Positions 23,111 to 31,381 of a stretch of DNA of 34,242 nt are shown here, piece after piece; positions within the stretch are counted from its first letter, which is position 1, and each line of letters starts with the position of its first letter. The notes under the pieces were generated by a model. The model did not search any database, was not told where the DNA came from, and saw only the letters and a program-made list of their open reading frames with translations. This DNA is from an uncultured Oscillospiraceae bacterium (lineage in GTDB: Bacteria > Bacillota > Clostridia > Oscillospirales > Oscillospiraceae). The DNA lies in NCBI GenBank assembly GCA_910577415.1, contig CAJTLK010000006.1, forward strand, positions 1 through 34,242. The letters run 5' to 3'. A program made the position numbers and the translations under genes.

Positions 23111-24714
23111 TTGGTGTCTCCCTCCTTGCTCCTGTGCTCTGAAGGTTTGATGCCCGACATGGCCAGGCCGAAATCACCCTCAGAGGCATGGGGTGAAAGA
23201 ATGTCCACCAGCTTGCCCTCCGAAACGATGGCGATGCGGTCGGAAATGCTCCGCAGCTCCTGTAGCTCGGAGGAGACGATGACCACCGTCATCCCCCGCT
23301 CCCGGTTGAGCTTCACCAGAGTTTCCAGCACCAGCTTTTTAGCGCCGATGTCGATGCCCCGGGTGGGTTCGGAGACAAAGAGGAACTTAGGCCCAATGCA
23401 CAAGGCCCGGGCAATGCACACCTTCTGTTGGTTTCCGCCGGAGAGAGTACCCACCGCCTGGGTAGGACCAAAGCAGCGGATATCCAGCTCACGAATCATC
23501 TCCTCCGCCTCTTCCCGGATGGACTTGGCGTTTTTCAGACGGATGGGACCCATCTTCAGGAGATATTCGTCTTTGATCTGCATGGCGTTAAAAACAATGT
23601 TGTCCTCAATGGACTGGTCCAGCAGCAAGCCCACGCCCTTCCGGTCCTCAGAGACCATGGCGATGCCGGCGTTGAGGGCGGCCTTGGTGTCGCCCAGCTT
23701 CAACTCCTGGCCGAAGAACTCCACCTTGCCGGAAACGTCGTAAAGGCTCATCACACCGTTAGGAATGCCCAGCTTGCCCTGACCAGCCAAACCGCCGATG
23801 CCTAAGATCTCCCCCTCATAGATATCCAGGCTCACGCCACGGACCGTCTCACCGGGCATATCCACCTGGAGGTCCTCGATGCGCATGGCTACCTTGTCCT
23901 GAGGCGCGGTCCGCTGCTCCATTTCTACCACTGATTCGCCCTTCCGGCCCACCATCAGCTCGGCAAGCTCTGTCACCGAGGTATCCTTGGTCTCCCGGAC
24001 GGCCACTAACTTGCCGTCCCGAAGGATCGTAATATTGTCAGCCGCAGCCATGACCTCGTCCAGGCGGTGGGTAATAAAGATAATGGCGATCCCCCGCCGG
24101 GAGATATCCTTCATGACCTTGATAAGCTGGGACGCCTCGCTCTCGGTGAGAACTGCGGTAGGCTCGTCAAAGACCAGCAGCTTGATACCGGTCTTGTCGA
24201 TCTCACGGGCGATCTCCACAAACTGCATATAGCCTACGGGCAGACCTGCCACCATAGTAAATTCGTCGATGGTCATGCCCACGCTGTCCAGAGCCTTCCG
24301 GGCGTCGGCGGCCATGGCCTTGACGTCCAGGGTCTCTAAATTTTTGCCCAAGACCCGGGACACCAGATTGGGCCTGGTGATCTCCCGATTGAGCTTGATG
24401 TTCTCCATGATGGTAAAGCCGGGCAGAAGCATGAACTCCTGGTGGACCATGCCGATGCCCTTCTCCATAGCGTCGTAGGGCGAGAGCACATGCACCGTTT
24501 CTCCATTGAGGCACACCTCCCCTTCAAAGCCTCCGGTGGAATGGATCACCGGCATGCCGAAGAGGGTGTTCATCAATGTGGACTTGCCCGCGCCGTTCTC
24601 ACCCAGCAGGGCGTGGATCTCTCCCGGCTTTACCGAGAGGGACACGTCGCTGAGTACGGTATTCTCGCCGTAACGCTTGGTAATGTGCTTCATTTCCAGC
24701 ACATATTCTGCCAT
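23107..24714 (-). CDS. ABC transporter ATP-binding protein, double nucleotide-binding domain (sugar/nucleoside type)
   Basis: 535 residues from ATG 24714, 8 nt after AAGGAGGT; the longer open frame to 24834 lacks a ribosome binding site at its start. Domain 1: Walker A GENGAGKST (38-46), a degenerate signature PVGYMQ near 159-164, Walker B LLVFDEP near 179-185, switch His216. Domain 2: the Walker A position reads GLAGQGKLG (308-316) without GKS/T, signature LSGGNQQK (424-431), Walker B FLFVSEP (444-450) with Ser where Asp is usual. One strong and one weak site is the pattern of the MglA/RbsA/NupO family. It powers import by the two permeases. A 238-nt gap with two hairpins separates it from the lipoprotein gene. 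Confidence 0.93.
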   Translation of the reverse strand: MAEYVLEMKHITKRYGENTVLSDVSLSVKPGEIHALLGENGAGKSTLMNTLFGMPVIHSTGGFEGEVCLNGETVHVLSPYDAMEKGIGMVHQEFMLLPGFTIMENIKLNREITRPNLVSRVLGKNLETLDVKAMAADARKALDSVGMTIDEFTMVAGLPVGYMQFVEIAREIDKTGIKLLVFDEPTAVLTESEASQLIKVMKDISRRGIAIIFITHRLDEVMAAADNITILRDGKLVAVRETKDTSVTELAELMVGRKGESVVEMEQRTAPQDKVAMRIEDLQVDMPGETVRGVSLDIYEGEILGIGGLAGQGKLGIPNGVMSLYDVSGKVEFFGQELKLGDTKAALNAGIAMVSEDRKGVGLLLDQSIEDNIVFNAMQIKDEYLLKMGPIRLKNAKSIREEAEEMIRELDIRCFGPTQAVGTLSGGNQQKVCIARALCIGPKFLFVSEPTRGIDIGAKKLVLETLVKLNRERGMTVVIVSSELQELRSISDRIAIVSEGKLVDILSPHASEGDFGLAMSGIKPSEHRSKEGDTK

Positions 24715-24807
24715 TCGAGTGACCTCCTTCTCAAAAACCTGTTTCACATCCGGCAAAAGGCCGGCGGGCCGGTATTCTGCCGGATAGGAAACGGGCGAAA
24801 CGTAAAG

Positions 24808-24839
24808 CGGGTCTGCCGGCACCTTCGTCGGCAAACCCG
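24808..24839 (-). other. Hairpin in the lipoprotein-ATPase intergenic region (second)
   Basis: Arms CGGGTcTGCCG and CGGCAaACCCG around a 10-nt loop. On the minus-strand RNA the odd pair is a U-G wobble, giving 11 continuous pairs. There is no T-run after it, so it is more likely a structure or processing site than a terminator. Confidence 0.5.
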
Positions 24840-24897
24840 TCTTCTTCCAAATGCGATTCTGTTGTCTGCCCTGTAAATACGGAAAAGAACCGAAGCG

Positions 24898-24924
24898 CTC
24901 CCGGGGAGGCTTTCTCCCCGGGAG
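24898..24924 (-). terminator. Attenuator-like hairpin after the lipoprotein gene
   Basis: Perfect 11-bp stem CTCCCGGGGAG / CTCCCCGGGAG with a GCTTT loop, 28 nt after the lipoprotein stop. The minus-strand tail (CGCTTCGGTTCTTTTCC) is only partly T-rich, so partial termination or 3'-end protection of the lipoprotein mRNA is likely. Confidence 0.6.
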
Positions 24925-24952
24925 GCCCGGTCGTTTGCTTGTCGTTTACAGC

Positions 24953-26161
24953 TTACAGATAGTCCGCAAAGTCAACGGGAGCCAGCAGGATGGTGTAGTA
25001 GTTCTCCAGAGTGTTGCCCTTGACGTCGGTGTAGTTGGCCACCTTAGCGCCCTCGATCTTGGCGTTGAACATCTCGGCCAGCTTGGCGCCATCGTTGCGG
25101 CTGGTAATGGTGCCGTCGATAAAGCCCTTGGCGTACTCGCAGCCGATCTCGATGACAGTCATAGCCACGGGGGAGGCCCAAGTGGAGTAACGGCCCACAG
25201 CGTCATGCTCCTGGAGCTTCAGAGCGATCTGATGCAGAGCCTCTTCATCGTCGCCGCCCACGGCCAGCTCAAGGCCCAGGGTGGCGGGGAAGCCATGGTA
25301 GGGGCTGGGACAGCAGGGCTGGGTATAGTAAGCGTTGGGCTCATCCAGGCAAGCGGCCTGGAGGGAGGGCTGCATACCGCAGTTGGTGGTGAAGAAAGCC
25401 ACCTTCTTACCCTCGTACTTCTTCAGCTGCTGGGGGACATCCTCCAGAATGAACTGCTGGGAGGCGGACAGACCAGCCTCGGCGGTGGGGTCGGGAGCGG
25501 TGACGTCCACCAGCTCAATGCCCAGAGCGTCGGCGTTCTTCTGCAGCAGCTCATGACGGCCAGCGATCAGCTCCATAGCCATGTGGCGGGGGAAGGAGTA
25601 GTGGATGAGAACATCAATGCCCCAGTCGGCGCACTTCTCCATGATGGTATCGCCCTGGGCCACCTCGTCGGCGTACATGACGATATCGGCAGCGGCGGCA
25701 ATGACGTCGGGATCCTCCTGAGGAGTGCCGGCGATGAGGAGCATATCGTCACGGCCCATCTCACGGATCTTGTCGAAGCCGGCCTTGGCGCCGGGGACGG
25801 CCTGGCACATGACAATGGCCTTCACGTCGGGATCGGAGGCGAAGCCCACCAGAGTGGACACGGTGGTCTCCATCTCGGACATAAAGTTGTCGGGATAAGT
25901 AGCGGTGATAACGTGGTCGGCGCCATAGGTCTCAACGGCCTTCTCAGCGGCGCGGAACTCCTCCTCGCCCTGGGAAACGGTGCCGGTGAGAACGGCGATC
26001 TTCCAGTTGTCGTTGGTGGCGGGCTCAGCGGCCTTGCTCTCCACGGGAGGGGCCTGAGAGGGGGTGGGAGCAGGGGTGTCGGCGGCGGGCTTGTTGCCGC
26101 AGCCGCCCAGCAGGCCCACGGTCATGCCCAGAGCAAGCAGAAGACTGGTAAGCTTTTTCAT
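24953..26161 (-). CDS. DUF3798-type substrate-binding lipoprotein
   Basis: 402 residues; ATG 26161 is 8 nt after AAGGAGG. Signal peptide with lipobox LGGC (lipid-modified Cys21), then a Pro/Ala-rich tether (22-50). The body has periplasmic-binding-protein character: WKIAVLTGTVSQGEEEFRAAE (about 53-73), repeated beta-alpha units, and TPQEDPDVIAAAADIVMYADE near 146-166. I recognise this as the DUF3798 group, uncharacterised binding proteins found beside ABC transporters; this is from memory. It is probably the receptor for the ABC genes that follow. The ligand is unknown; neighbours suggest a sugar- or nucleoside-like solute. It has its own strong promoter and a hairpin at the 3' end, consistent with a higher dose than the membrane parts. 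Confidence 0.85.
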   Translation of the reverse strand: MKKLTSLLLALGMTVGLLGGCGNKPAADTPAPTPSQAPPVESKAAEPATNDNWKIAVLTGTVSQGEEEFRAAEKAVETYGADHVITATYPDNFMSEMETTVSTLVGFASDPDVKAIVMCQAVPGAKAGFDKIREMGRDDMLLIAGTPQEDPDVIAAAADIVMYADEVAQGDTIMEKCADWGIDVLIHYSFPRHMAMELIAGRHELLQKNADALGIELVDVTAPDPTAEAGLSASQQFILEDVPQQLKKYEGKKVAFFTTNCGMQPSLQAACLDEPNAYYTQPCCPSPYHGFPATLGLELAVGGDDEEALHQIALKLQEHDAVGRYSTWASPVAMTVIEIGCEYAKGFIDGTITSRNDGAKLAEMFNAKIEGAKVANYTDVKGNTLENYYTILLAPVDFADYL

Positions 26162-26185
26162 AATTCTTTCCTCCTTAAAGTTCCT

Positions 26186-26216
26186 GTTTGAGGAAACACC
26201 ATTGTTTCATACAAAC
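26186..26216. promoter_or_regulatory. Dyad in the leader of the lipoprotein operon (operator or RNA hairpin)
   Basis: GAAACA (26193-26198), CCAT, TGTTTC (26203-26208) is a perfect 6-4-6 dyad, flanked by GTTTG (26186-26190) and CAAAC (26212-26216) as an outer 5-bp pair. It begins about 5 nt after the expected transcription start, a usual place for a repressor operator. Confidence 0.5.
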
Positions 26217-26227
26217 GGATTGAAGCC

Positions 26228-26256
26228 ATTCTAACACAAAACAGTGTAAAACGCAA
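26228..26256 (-). promoter_or_regulatory. Sigma-A promoter of the lipoprotein/ABC/malQ operon
   Basis: Minus strand: TTGCGT (26256-26251), 17-nt spacer, TAGAAT (26233-26228) with TGT before the -10 (extended). The rest of the 330-nt gap to galE (26257-26397) is AT-rich and holds a small dyad GTCAT/ATGAC at 26319-26334 but no gene that I can support. Confidence 0.8.
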
Positions 26257-26397
26257 GCACGGGATAAAAGTTTGCAAAATCTTTTCTCTTTTTCCCAGTC
26301 TTTCTCCCCATATAGGGTGTCATTTTTATATGACCTTTCAACATTTTGCGCCTATCAAGCCCAAAAGAGCCAAATTTCTCTCTTTTGCACAAAAGGA

Positions 26398-26423
26398 GCC
26401 GGGGCCTTGCAGAAGGCCCCGGC
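26398..26423 (-). terminator. Terminator of the gal operon
   Basis: Perfect 11-bp stem GCCGGGGCCTT / AAGGCCCCGGC, GCAG loop, followed on the minus strand by TCCTTTTG. It lies about 70 nt after the galE stop. Confidence 0.85.
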
Positions 26424-26491
26424 CAAATCTCTATTCCACTTTTTTCGAACAAACCTTTTTATCTTTTTCCATGCCAAAAATATGCTCCGAC

Positions 26492-27481
26492 TCACTGCCC
26501 GTACCCATTCGGATGGCCCTGATGCCAATTCCAGGCGTCGGTGATGATCTCCTCCAGCCCCCGCTCCGGCTTCCAGCCCAGTACCTCCCCGGCCTTGTGG
26601 TTGGAGGCGATGAGGATAGAGGGGTCTCCCGCCCGGCGGGGTTCGGTAACGGCGGGAATGGCCTTGCCTGTGACCTTTCGGGCAGTCTCAATGATCTCCT
26701 TTACCGAAAAGCCGTCGCCGCTGCCCAGATTGAAACTGCCGCTTTGCCCCCCCTTGTCCAAATACTCCAGAGCCAGCAGGTGCGCGTTCGCCAGGTCCCG
26801 GACGTGGATGTAGTCCCGGACGCAGGTGCCGTCGGCGGTAGGATAGTCGTCGCCGTAGATACCCACATGGTCCCGCTTACCCAGGGCGCATTGGAGCACG
26901 ATGGGGATCAGATGGGTCTCGGGACTGTGGTCCTCGCCGATATCCACGTCGGTGTTGGCCCCGGCGGCGTTAAAATAGCGCAGGGCGGCATACTTGATAC
27001 CATAGGCGGCGTCCGACCACTTCAGCAGTCCCTCAATGGCCAGCTTACTGGCTCCGTATGGATTCGTGGGATCGGTACGGTCTGTCTCCTCGATGGGCTG
27101 TTTCTCCGGCTCGCCATAGGTGGCGGCGGTGGAGGAAAAGACGATCTTGTCCACGCCGTGGTTCTTCATGGCGGTGAGCATGCTCACCGCCCCGCCCACA
27201 TTATTATCATAGTATTTCAAGGGAGCTGTAACGCTCTCTCCCACCAGGGAAAAGGCCGCAAAGTTGATAACTCCGTCGATGGAAAACTCAGAGAAGACCC
27301 GGTCCAAAAATCCCCGATCCTTTACGTCCCCCACCCGAAGCTTGGCTCCGCCCTTTACTGCCTGCCAGTGGCCGGTACAAAGATCGTCCACCACCACTAC
27401 GTCATAGCCCTTCTCAATGAGCAGTGCCACCATATGACTGCCGATATAACCGGCTCCCCCGGCCACCAGGATAGTCTTCAT
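26492..27481 (-). CDS. galE: UDP-glucose 4-epimerase
   Basis: 329 residues from ATG 27481, 7 nt after AAGGAGG; a TTG one codon upstream is less likely. It interconverts UDP-galactose and UDP-glucose with bound NAD in the cytoplasm. Evidence: Rossmann motif GGAGYIGSH (8-16), the FSSTAATYG stretch (115-123), catalytic Tyr142 and Lys146 in PYGASK, RYFNAAGAN and CVRDYIHVRDLA, all typical of GalE. Length is normal. It is the last gene of galK-galT-galE. The upstream galT stop codon TAA is part of the TAAGGAGG ribosome binding site, so the two are tightly coupled. Confidence 0.96.
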   Translation of the reverse strand: MKTILVAGGAGYIGSHMVALLIEKGYDVVVVDDLCTGHWQAVKGGAKLRVGDVKDRGFLDRVFSEFSIDGVINFAAFSLVGESVTAPLKYYDNNVGGAVSMLTAMKNHGVDKIVFSSTAATYGEPEKQPIEETDRTDPTNPYGASKLAIEGLLKWSDAAYGIKYAALRYFNAAGANTDVDIGEDHSPETHLIPIVLQCALGKRDHVGIYGDDYPTADGTCVRDYIHVRDLANAHLLALEYLDKGGQSGSFNLGSGDGFSVKEIIETARKVTGKAIPAVTEPRRAGDPSILIASNHKAGEVLGWKPERGLEEIITDAWNWHQGHPNGYGQ

Positions 27482-27493
27482 CAATATTCCTCC

Positions 27494-28987
27494 TTAATTC
27501 ACACTGTCTATAAACCGCAAAAAAGCTTCCCGGCCCTGGGGGGTACACTTATAGACCCCCGCATCCTCCAGCACCCTGGCAAAGACCTTGCCCACCTCGA
27601 TCCGAAGGATATCCCAGGCATTTTCGGCAGTAAACACATATTTCTGTTTCAGCTCATTGGCCCAACCGGTGTGCTTGGCAAGCTCCTCGTCGGACCTCAG
27701 GTCGCTATCCGCAACCAGCGCGTCGGCTAAGTGAGCCAGCTCTTCCTTCAGGCGGGCGGGAAGCACCGCCAGACCCATGACCTCGATAAGACCGATGTTC
27801 TCTTTTTTAATGTGGTGCAGGTCCTGGTGGGGGTGGTAAACTCCTAAAGGGAACTCCTCGGTGGTCAGGTTATTGCGCAGCACCAGATCCAGCTCGAAAT
27901 CCTCCCCCCGCCGCCGGGCAATGGGTGTAACCGTGTTGTGAGGTTCGCCGCCGGTCTCCGCCAAAACAAAGGCTTCCTCATCAGTATACCCCCGCCAGGC
28001 GGTAAGTATCTTGTCCGCCAGTTCGATGAGCCTTTCAGGGTCGCCGCAGCGCAGACGAATGACGCTCATAGGCCAATGGACGATGCCCGCCGTCACGTCG
28101 GCAAAGCCGGGGAAGGAGACCTCCTTTTCAATGGGGGCCTTCTCCATGGCGAAGGTATACCGCCCACCCTGGAAGTGGTCGTGGCTGAGAATAGAGCCGC
28201 CCACGATGGGCAGATCAGCGTTGGAGCCGATGAAGTAGTGGGGAAACTGGAATACAAAATCCAGCAGCCGCCGAAAGGTACCCCTGTCGATCTTCATGGG
28301 CACGTGGCTGCCGTTAAGGACGATGCAGTGCTCGTTATAATAGACGTAGGGGGAGTATTGAAAAAACCACTCCTGACCGTCCAGCTCGATGGGAATGATC
28401 CGATGGTTCCCCCGGGCCGGGTGGTCCAGCCGTCCGGCGTAACCCTCGTTCTCAGCACAGAGCTGGCACCTGGGGTAGGCGTTCTGAGGGGCGTTCTTGG
28501 CCGCGGCGATGGCCCTGGGGTCTTTCTCAGGCTTGGAGAGGTTGATAGTGATGTCCAGCTCCCCGTACTCGGTGGGGACAAGCCACTTCATATCCTTCTT
28601 GACGCGGTAGCGGCGGATGTAGTCGGTGTCCTGGGAGAACTCGTAAAACCAGTCGGTGGCAGCCTTGGAGTCCTGCTCCCCCAGCGTGAAAAATGCCTCC
28701 ACCACCTCGCTGGGCCGGGGGGTAAGTCGGGCCATAAGGGCGGTGTCCAGCAGATCGCGGCTGGCAGGGCCATCTTCAATGCGGCCATTGGCCACGGCCC
28801 AGTCCAGGATATTGGCCAGAATATCCTCCAGCTCTGCCTCCTCCACCTCGCCGGGGTCGTCGAAGCGGTCCAGCCTCAGCACCTCCAAAAGCTGGTTCAC
28901 CGCCCAGGTGCAGTCGGCGTCAAAGATCAGCTCCTTCTCCAGGGCGTAGTGGACCAGCTGTGCCAGAGCGATATTGATATCCTTCAT
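27494..28987 (-). CDS. galT: UDP-glucose--hexose-1-phosphate uridylyltransferase, class 2 (Firmicutes type)
   Basis: 497 residues; ATG 28987 is 7 nt after AAGGAGG. It exchanges UMP between UDP-glucose and galactose-1-phosphate in the Leloir pathway. The long form without the HPH motif of class 1 is the class found in Lactobacillales and Clostridia. Supporting segments: CQLCAENEGYAGR (174-186), FFQYSPYVYYNEHCIVL (208-224), and SHDHFQGGRYTFAM (268-281), whose histidines (269 and 271) are the likely nucleotidyl-transfer site. The galK stop overlaps its ribosome binding site. Gene order galK-galT-galE gives the complete conversion of galactose to UDP-glucose and glucose-1-phosphate. Confidence 0.94.
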   Translation of the reverse strand: MKDINIALAQLVHYALEKELIFDADCTWAVNQLLEVLRLDRFDDPGEVEEAELEDILANILDWAVANGRIEDGPASRDLLDTALMARLTPRPSEVVEAFFTLGEQDSKAATDWFYEFSQDTDYIRRYRVKKDMKWLVPTEYGELDITINLSKPEKDPRAIAAAKNAPQNAYPRCQLCAENEGYAGRLDHPARGNHRIIPIELDGQEWFFQYSPYVYYNEHCIVLNGSHVPMKIDRGTFRRLLDFVFQFPHYFIGSNADLPIVGGSILSHDHFQGGRYTFAMEKAPIEKEVSFPGFADVTAGIVHWPMSVIRLRCGDPERLIELADKILTAWRGYTDEEAFVLAETGGEPHNTVTPIARRRGEDFELDLVLRNNLTTEEFPLGVYHPHQDLHHIKKENIGLIEVMGLAVLPARLKEELAHLADALVADSDLRSDEELAKHTGWANELKQKYVFTAENAWDILRIEVGKVFARVLEDAGVYKCTPQGREAFLRFIDSVN

Positions 28988-28999
28988 CTTCCCGCCTCC

Positions 29000-30277
29000 T
29001 TACGCCAGCCGCACGCCGCCCACCGGGCGGATGCGGAGCACATGACAGCTTCCCTCTCCCAGCAGGGCCTCCATACCGGCCTTAAAGCCGCTCAACTCCT
29101 CATTGGGCACCCACGCCTGGATGGTCCCGGCAAAGCCGCCGCCGTGGACCCGGACCGCCCCCTTGTCCAAAAGCCGCTCCGCTTCCGCCAGGGCCAGGGG
29201 AACGGCCTGCTGGGCGGGGTCGTGGATGGACCAGGTATTTTGCAGGTGGAGGGCGGAGGACAGCCCGGACTGCTCCACCAGAACCAGGAAGAATTCAAAA
29301 TCCCCATTTTTGAGGGCCGCGGCCTCCTTGGCCGCCCGACGGTCATCCTCAAAAAAGTGCAGCGCCCGCAGCACCGCCCGGTCTCCGCACTCACGCCGCA
29401 AGGCGGGGAGCGCGGCGCGGAAATCCGCCCACTTCACCTCCCGTAGGACCGTCTTTCCAAAGTGAGCGGCCACCGCCCCCATCTCCCGGGTGATGGCGGC
29501 GTAGTCGTCGGTGAGATCGCCGTGGCTGGAGCGGGTATCTACAATGCACAGGGTATAGCCCGAGCGGGAGAAATCATAATCCACCCGCTCTACAACGGGG
29601 TGTGCGGGTTCCTTAAAGTCGATGAATACCACCCCGCCCACCGAGGCCGCCGCCTGGTCCATCAGCCCACAGGGCTTACCGAAGAAAACGTTTTCGGCAT
29701 ACTGGCCGATCTGGGCGATCTCCACCGCCGAGCATTTGCCGTCAAAGAAAAGCTCGTTGAGAATGGTGCCGATGAGCACCTCGAAGGCGGCGGAGGAGGA
29801 AAGGCCGCTGCCTCCCAACACATCGGAGATCATATAGGCGTCCAGGCCCTTACCCGCGAGCTCACAGCCCAGCTCCGCCATTTTGGCGCACACCCCCCGG
29901 ATGAGGGCGGCGGAGGTGTTCTCCTCCCCACTCTGGGGCGTCAGCTTGGACAGTTCCACCGTGATGAGGGGGTAGCCCTCAGACTGTACCCGAATGAGTC
30001 CGCTCTCGTTGGGGCGAACGGCGGAGAGGATATCCATATCTACACTGGCAGCCAACACTCTGCCATGCTGGTGGTCGGTATGGTTGCCGCCCAGCTCGGT
30101 GCGGCCCGGCGCGCTGAACAGGGCCTCAGGCTGGGCGCCAAAGGTTCTTTCAAACCCCTCCACGACCCTTCCGCAGCGCTCCTTTGCCCGCGTCAGGCCG
30201 TCGCCGCCGTAGAGCTGCGTGAGCGTGGCGTCCAATTCTCCGCTTTTCAAACAACGCTTCCAGTCTTTTTGTTCCAT
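29000..30277 (-). CDS. galK: Galactokinase family protein with an atypical sugar-binding motif
   Basis: 425 residues; ATG 30277 follows AAGGGGGG by about 6 nt. A GHMP kinase that should phosphorylate galactose at C1 with ATP. Motif 1 is GRTELGGNHTDHQHG (58-72), where the canonical galactokinase motif reads GRVNLIGEHTDYN; Asn65 replaces the usual Glu. Motif 2 GGSGLSSSAAFEV, the KPCGLMDQAAAS segment carrying the catalytic Asp, and motif 3 VHGGGFAGTIQAWV are intact. It leads an operon with galT and galE, so a role in galactose use is well supported, though altered sugar preference is possible. It is driven by the promoter at 30345-30373. Confidence 0.9.
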   Translation of the reverse strand: MEQKDWKRCLKSGELDATLTQLYGGDGLTRAKERCGRVVEGFERTFGAQPEALFSAPGRTELGGNHTDHQHGRVLAASVDMDILSAVRPNESGLIRVQSEGYPLITVELSKLTPQSGEENTSAALIRGVCAKMAELGCELAGKGLDAYMISDVLGGSGLSSSAAFEVLIGTILNELFFDGKCSAVEIAQIGQYAENVFFGKPCGLMDQAAASVGGVVFIDFKEPAHPVVERVDYDFSRSGYTLCIVDTRSSHGDLTDDYAAITREMGAVAAHFGKTVLREVKWADFRAALPALRRECGDRAVLRALHFFEDDRRAAKEAAALKNGDFEFFLVLVEQSGLSSALHLQNTWSIHDPAQQAVPLALAEAERLLDKGAVRVHGGGFAGTIQAWVPNEELSGFKAGMEALLGEGSCHVLRIRPVGGVRLA

Positions 30278-30308
30278 AGGCCGCCCCCCTTTTTATTGCG
30301 CCGACAAT

Positions 30309-30331
30309 GGTGGGAAAAACCTTTTCCCACC
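30309..30331. promoter_or_regulatory. Perfect dyad in the gal operon leader
   Basis: GGTGGGAAAA / TTTTCCCACC with a 3-nt centre, starting about 7 nt after the expected transcription start and ending 31 nt before galK. No T-run follows, so it is not a standard terminator. It could be a repressor operator or a 5' mRNA-stabilising hairpin. Confidence 0.6.
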
Positions 30332-30344
30332 CTGCCTCATTTTC

Positions 30345-30373
30345 ATCATATCAAATTTCCTCAGCATTCACAA
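30345..30373 (-). promoter_or_regulatory. Sigma-A promoter of the gal operon
   Basis: Minus strand: TTGTGA (30373-30368), 17-nt spacer, TATGAT (30350-30345) with TGA before the -10 (extended). About 68 nt before galK. Confidence 0.8.
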
Positions 30374-30433
30374 CCAGGATTTAAAAGAAGAACAAGGTTT
30401 CCCATTTTGTTATACTGCCCAATAATTATCCAT

Positions 30434-31345
30434 TTAGTAATAGAACTTAGGAGTGTATTCCACCCCGCTCACATCCTTGCCAGAGGCGGTGAAGGTGGGG
30501 TCGTACCGTGTCCATTCCGACCTATCCTCCTCCCAGACCTCCACCCAGGCATGATACGCCGAGCCGGCGTCCCCTACCACCAGGCGGCAGGGGATAGCTC
30601 GGCTACGGACCATGGCGGTCATCAGGGCGGCAAAGTCCAAACAAATGCCCCCCTCCTTTCGGAGCACCTGGTCCAGCACGGGGATATACCCACTCTGCAC
30701 CGTCTTTGCCCACTGGTCGTCGTAGTTCAGCGCGGAGGAGACAAAGGAGTATATTTTCTCTATTTCCTCTTTTTGCCCATCCGCCTCCGCCGTCAGCTCC
30801 TCCGCCTTGGCAAGGGTCAGGGGAGAGTTGGCGTAATCCACTTGCTGGTTGGGACGGAGAAAGGGAGCAAAGGGTTCCAGCTCCACTTCAAAAGTGAAGG
30901 CAAAAACAGAAAGGTAAGTGGTGTCCTCCACCTGCTCAAAAACGGCGACGGTATATTTTCCATCCCCCTCCGAGAGGGGAAAGGCCGTCCAGTCCTCTTC
31001 CGTCAGATCATAGATATACTCCGTTTCCTTGGTAATGCGGAGCTTCAGCTTTCTCTCCGTATTTCCCCGGCGGGCCATAATATATCCCTCCTCAGGATGG
31101 GAGCAGTCTACGGCGGCCTTTTTATTTTCCTCCACCCTCTCCCCGGTGGCCCGTGGGAGAAGAAGAGGTGCGGGGGAAGGCGAAACGTTTTCCCTGTCGG
31201 GGCTTTCCAACGGAGCGGACACAATGGGGCCGACTGTCGCCTCGGGCGTAGCTGCCGGCCCTCCCCCGCACCCGCTCAAGACCGGCAACAGGAGGGTGGC
31301 AGACAGGACAAAAGAGGCGGTCCTTTGATTCCAGAACGTCGTCAT
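30434..31345 (-). CDS. Transglutaminase-like lipoprotein
   Basis: 303 residues. Signal peptide with lipobox LSGC (Cys26), then a Pro/Ser-rich tether (27-68). The N-terminal half (about 85-175) is beta-rich. The C-terminal part is a transglutaminase-like domain: Cys235 in KEGGICLDFAALMTAM, His265 in AYHAWVEVW and Asp282 in RYDPTF form the expected Cys-His-Asp triad. Such bacterial proteins act as proteases, amidases or cross-linkers at the cell surface; the substrate is not evident. The ribosome binding site is weak (AGGGA close to ATG 31345). It has its own promoter and lies between the ribosomal terminator and the gal promoter; I find no terminator of its own in 30374-30433. Confidence 0.88.
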   Translation of the reverse strand: MTTFWNQRTASFVLSATLLLPVLSGCGGGPAATPEATVGPIVSAPLESPDRENVSPSPAPLLLPRATGERVEENKKAAVDCSHPEEGYIMARRGNTERKLKLRITKETEYIYDLTEEDWTAFPLSEGDGKYTVAVFEQVEDTTYLSVFAFTFEVELEPFAPFLRPNQQVDYANSPLTLAKAEELTAEADGQKEEIEKIYSFVSSALNYDDQWAKTVQSGYIPVLDQVLRKEGGICLDFAALMTAMVRSRAIPCRLVVGDAGSAYHAWVEVWEEDRSEWTRYDPTFTASGKDVSGVEYTPKFYY

Positions 31346-31381
31346 ATTTCCCTGTCACTCTCCTCTCTGTGCTTTTTCTTC

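Noticed and set aside
24715..24834. 40-residue extension of the ABC ATPase
   Set aside because: No ribosome binding site at its start, unlike AAGGAGGT before 24714, and the extra residues are not part of the ABC fold.
26257..26397. Possible small RNA or riboswitch in the AT-rich gap between galE and the lipoprotein gene
   Set aside because: Only small dyads (such as 26319-26334) are visible; no conserved aptamer core or terminator on the relevant strand.
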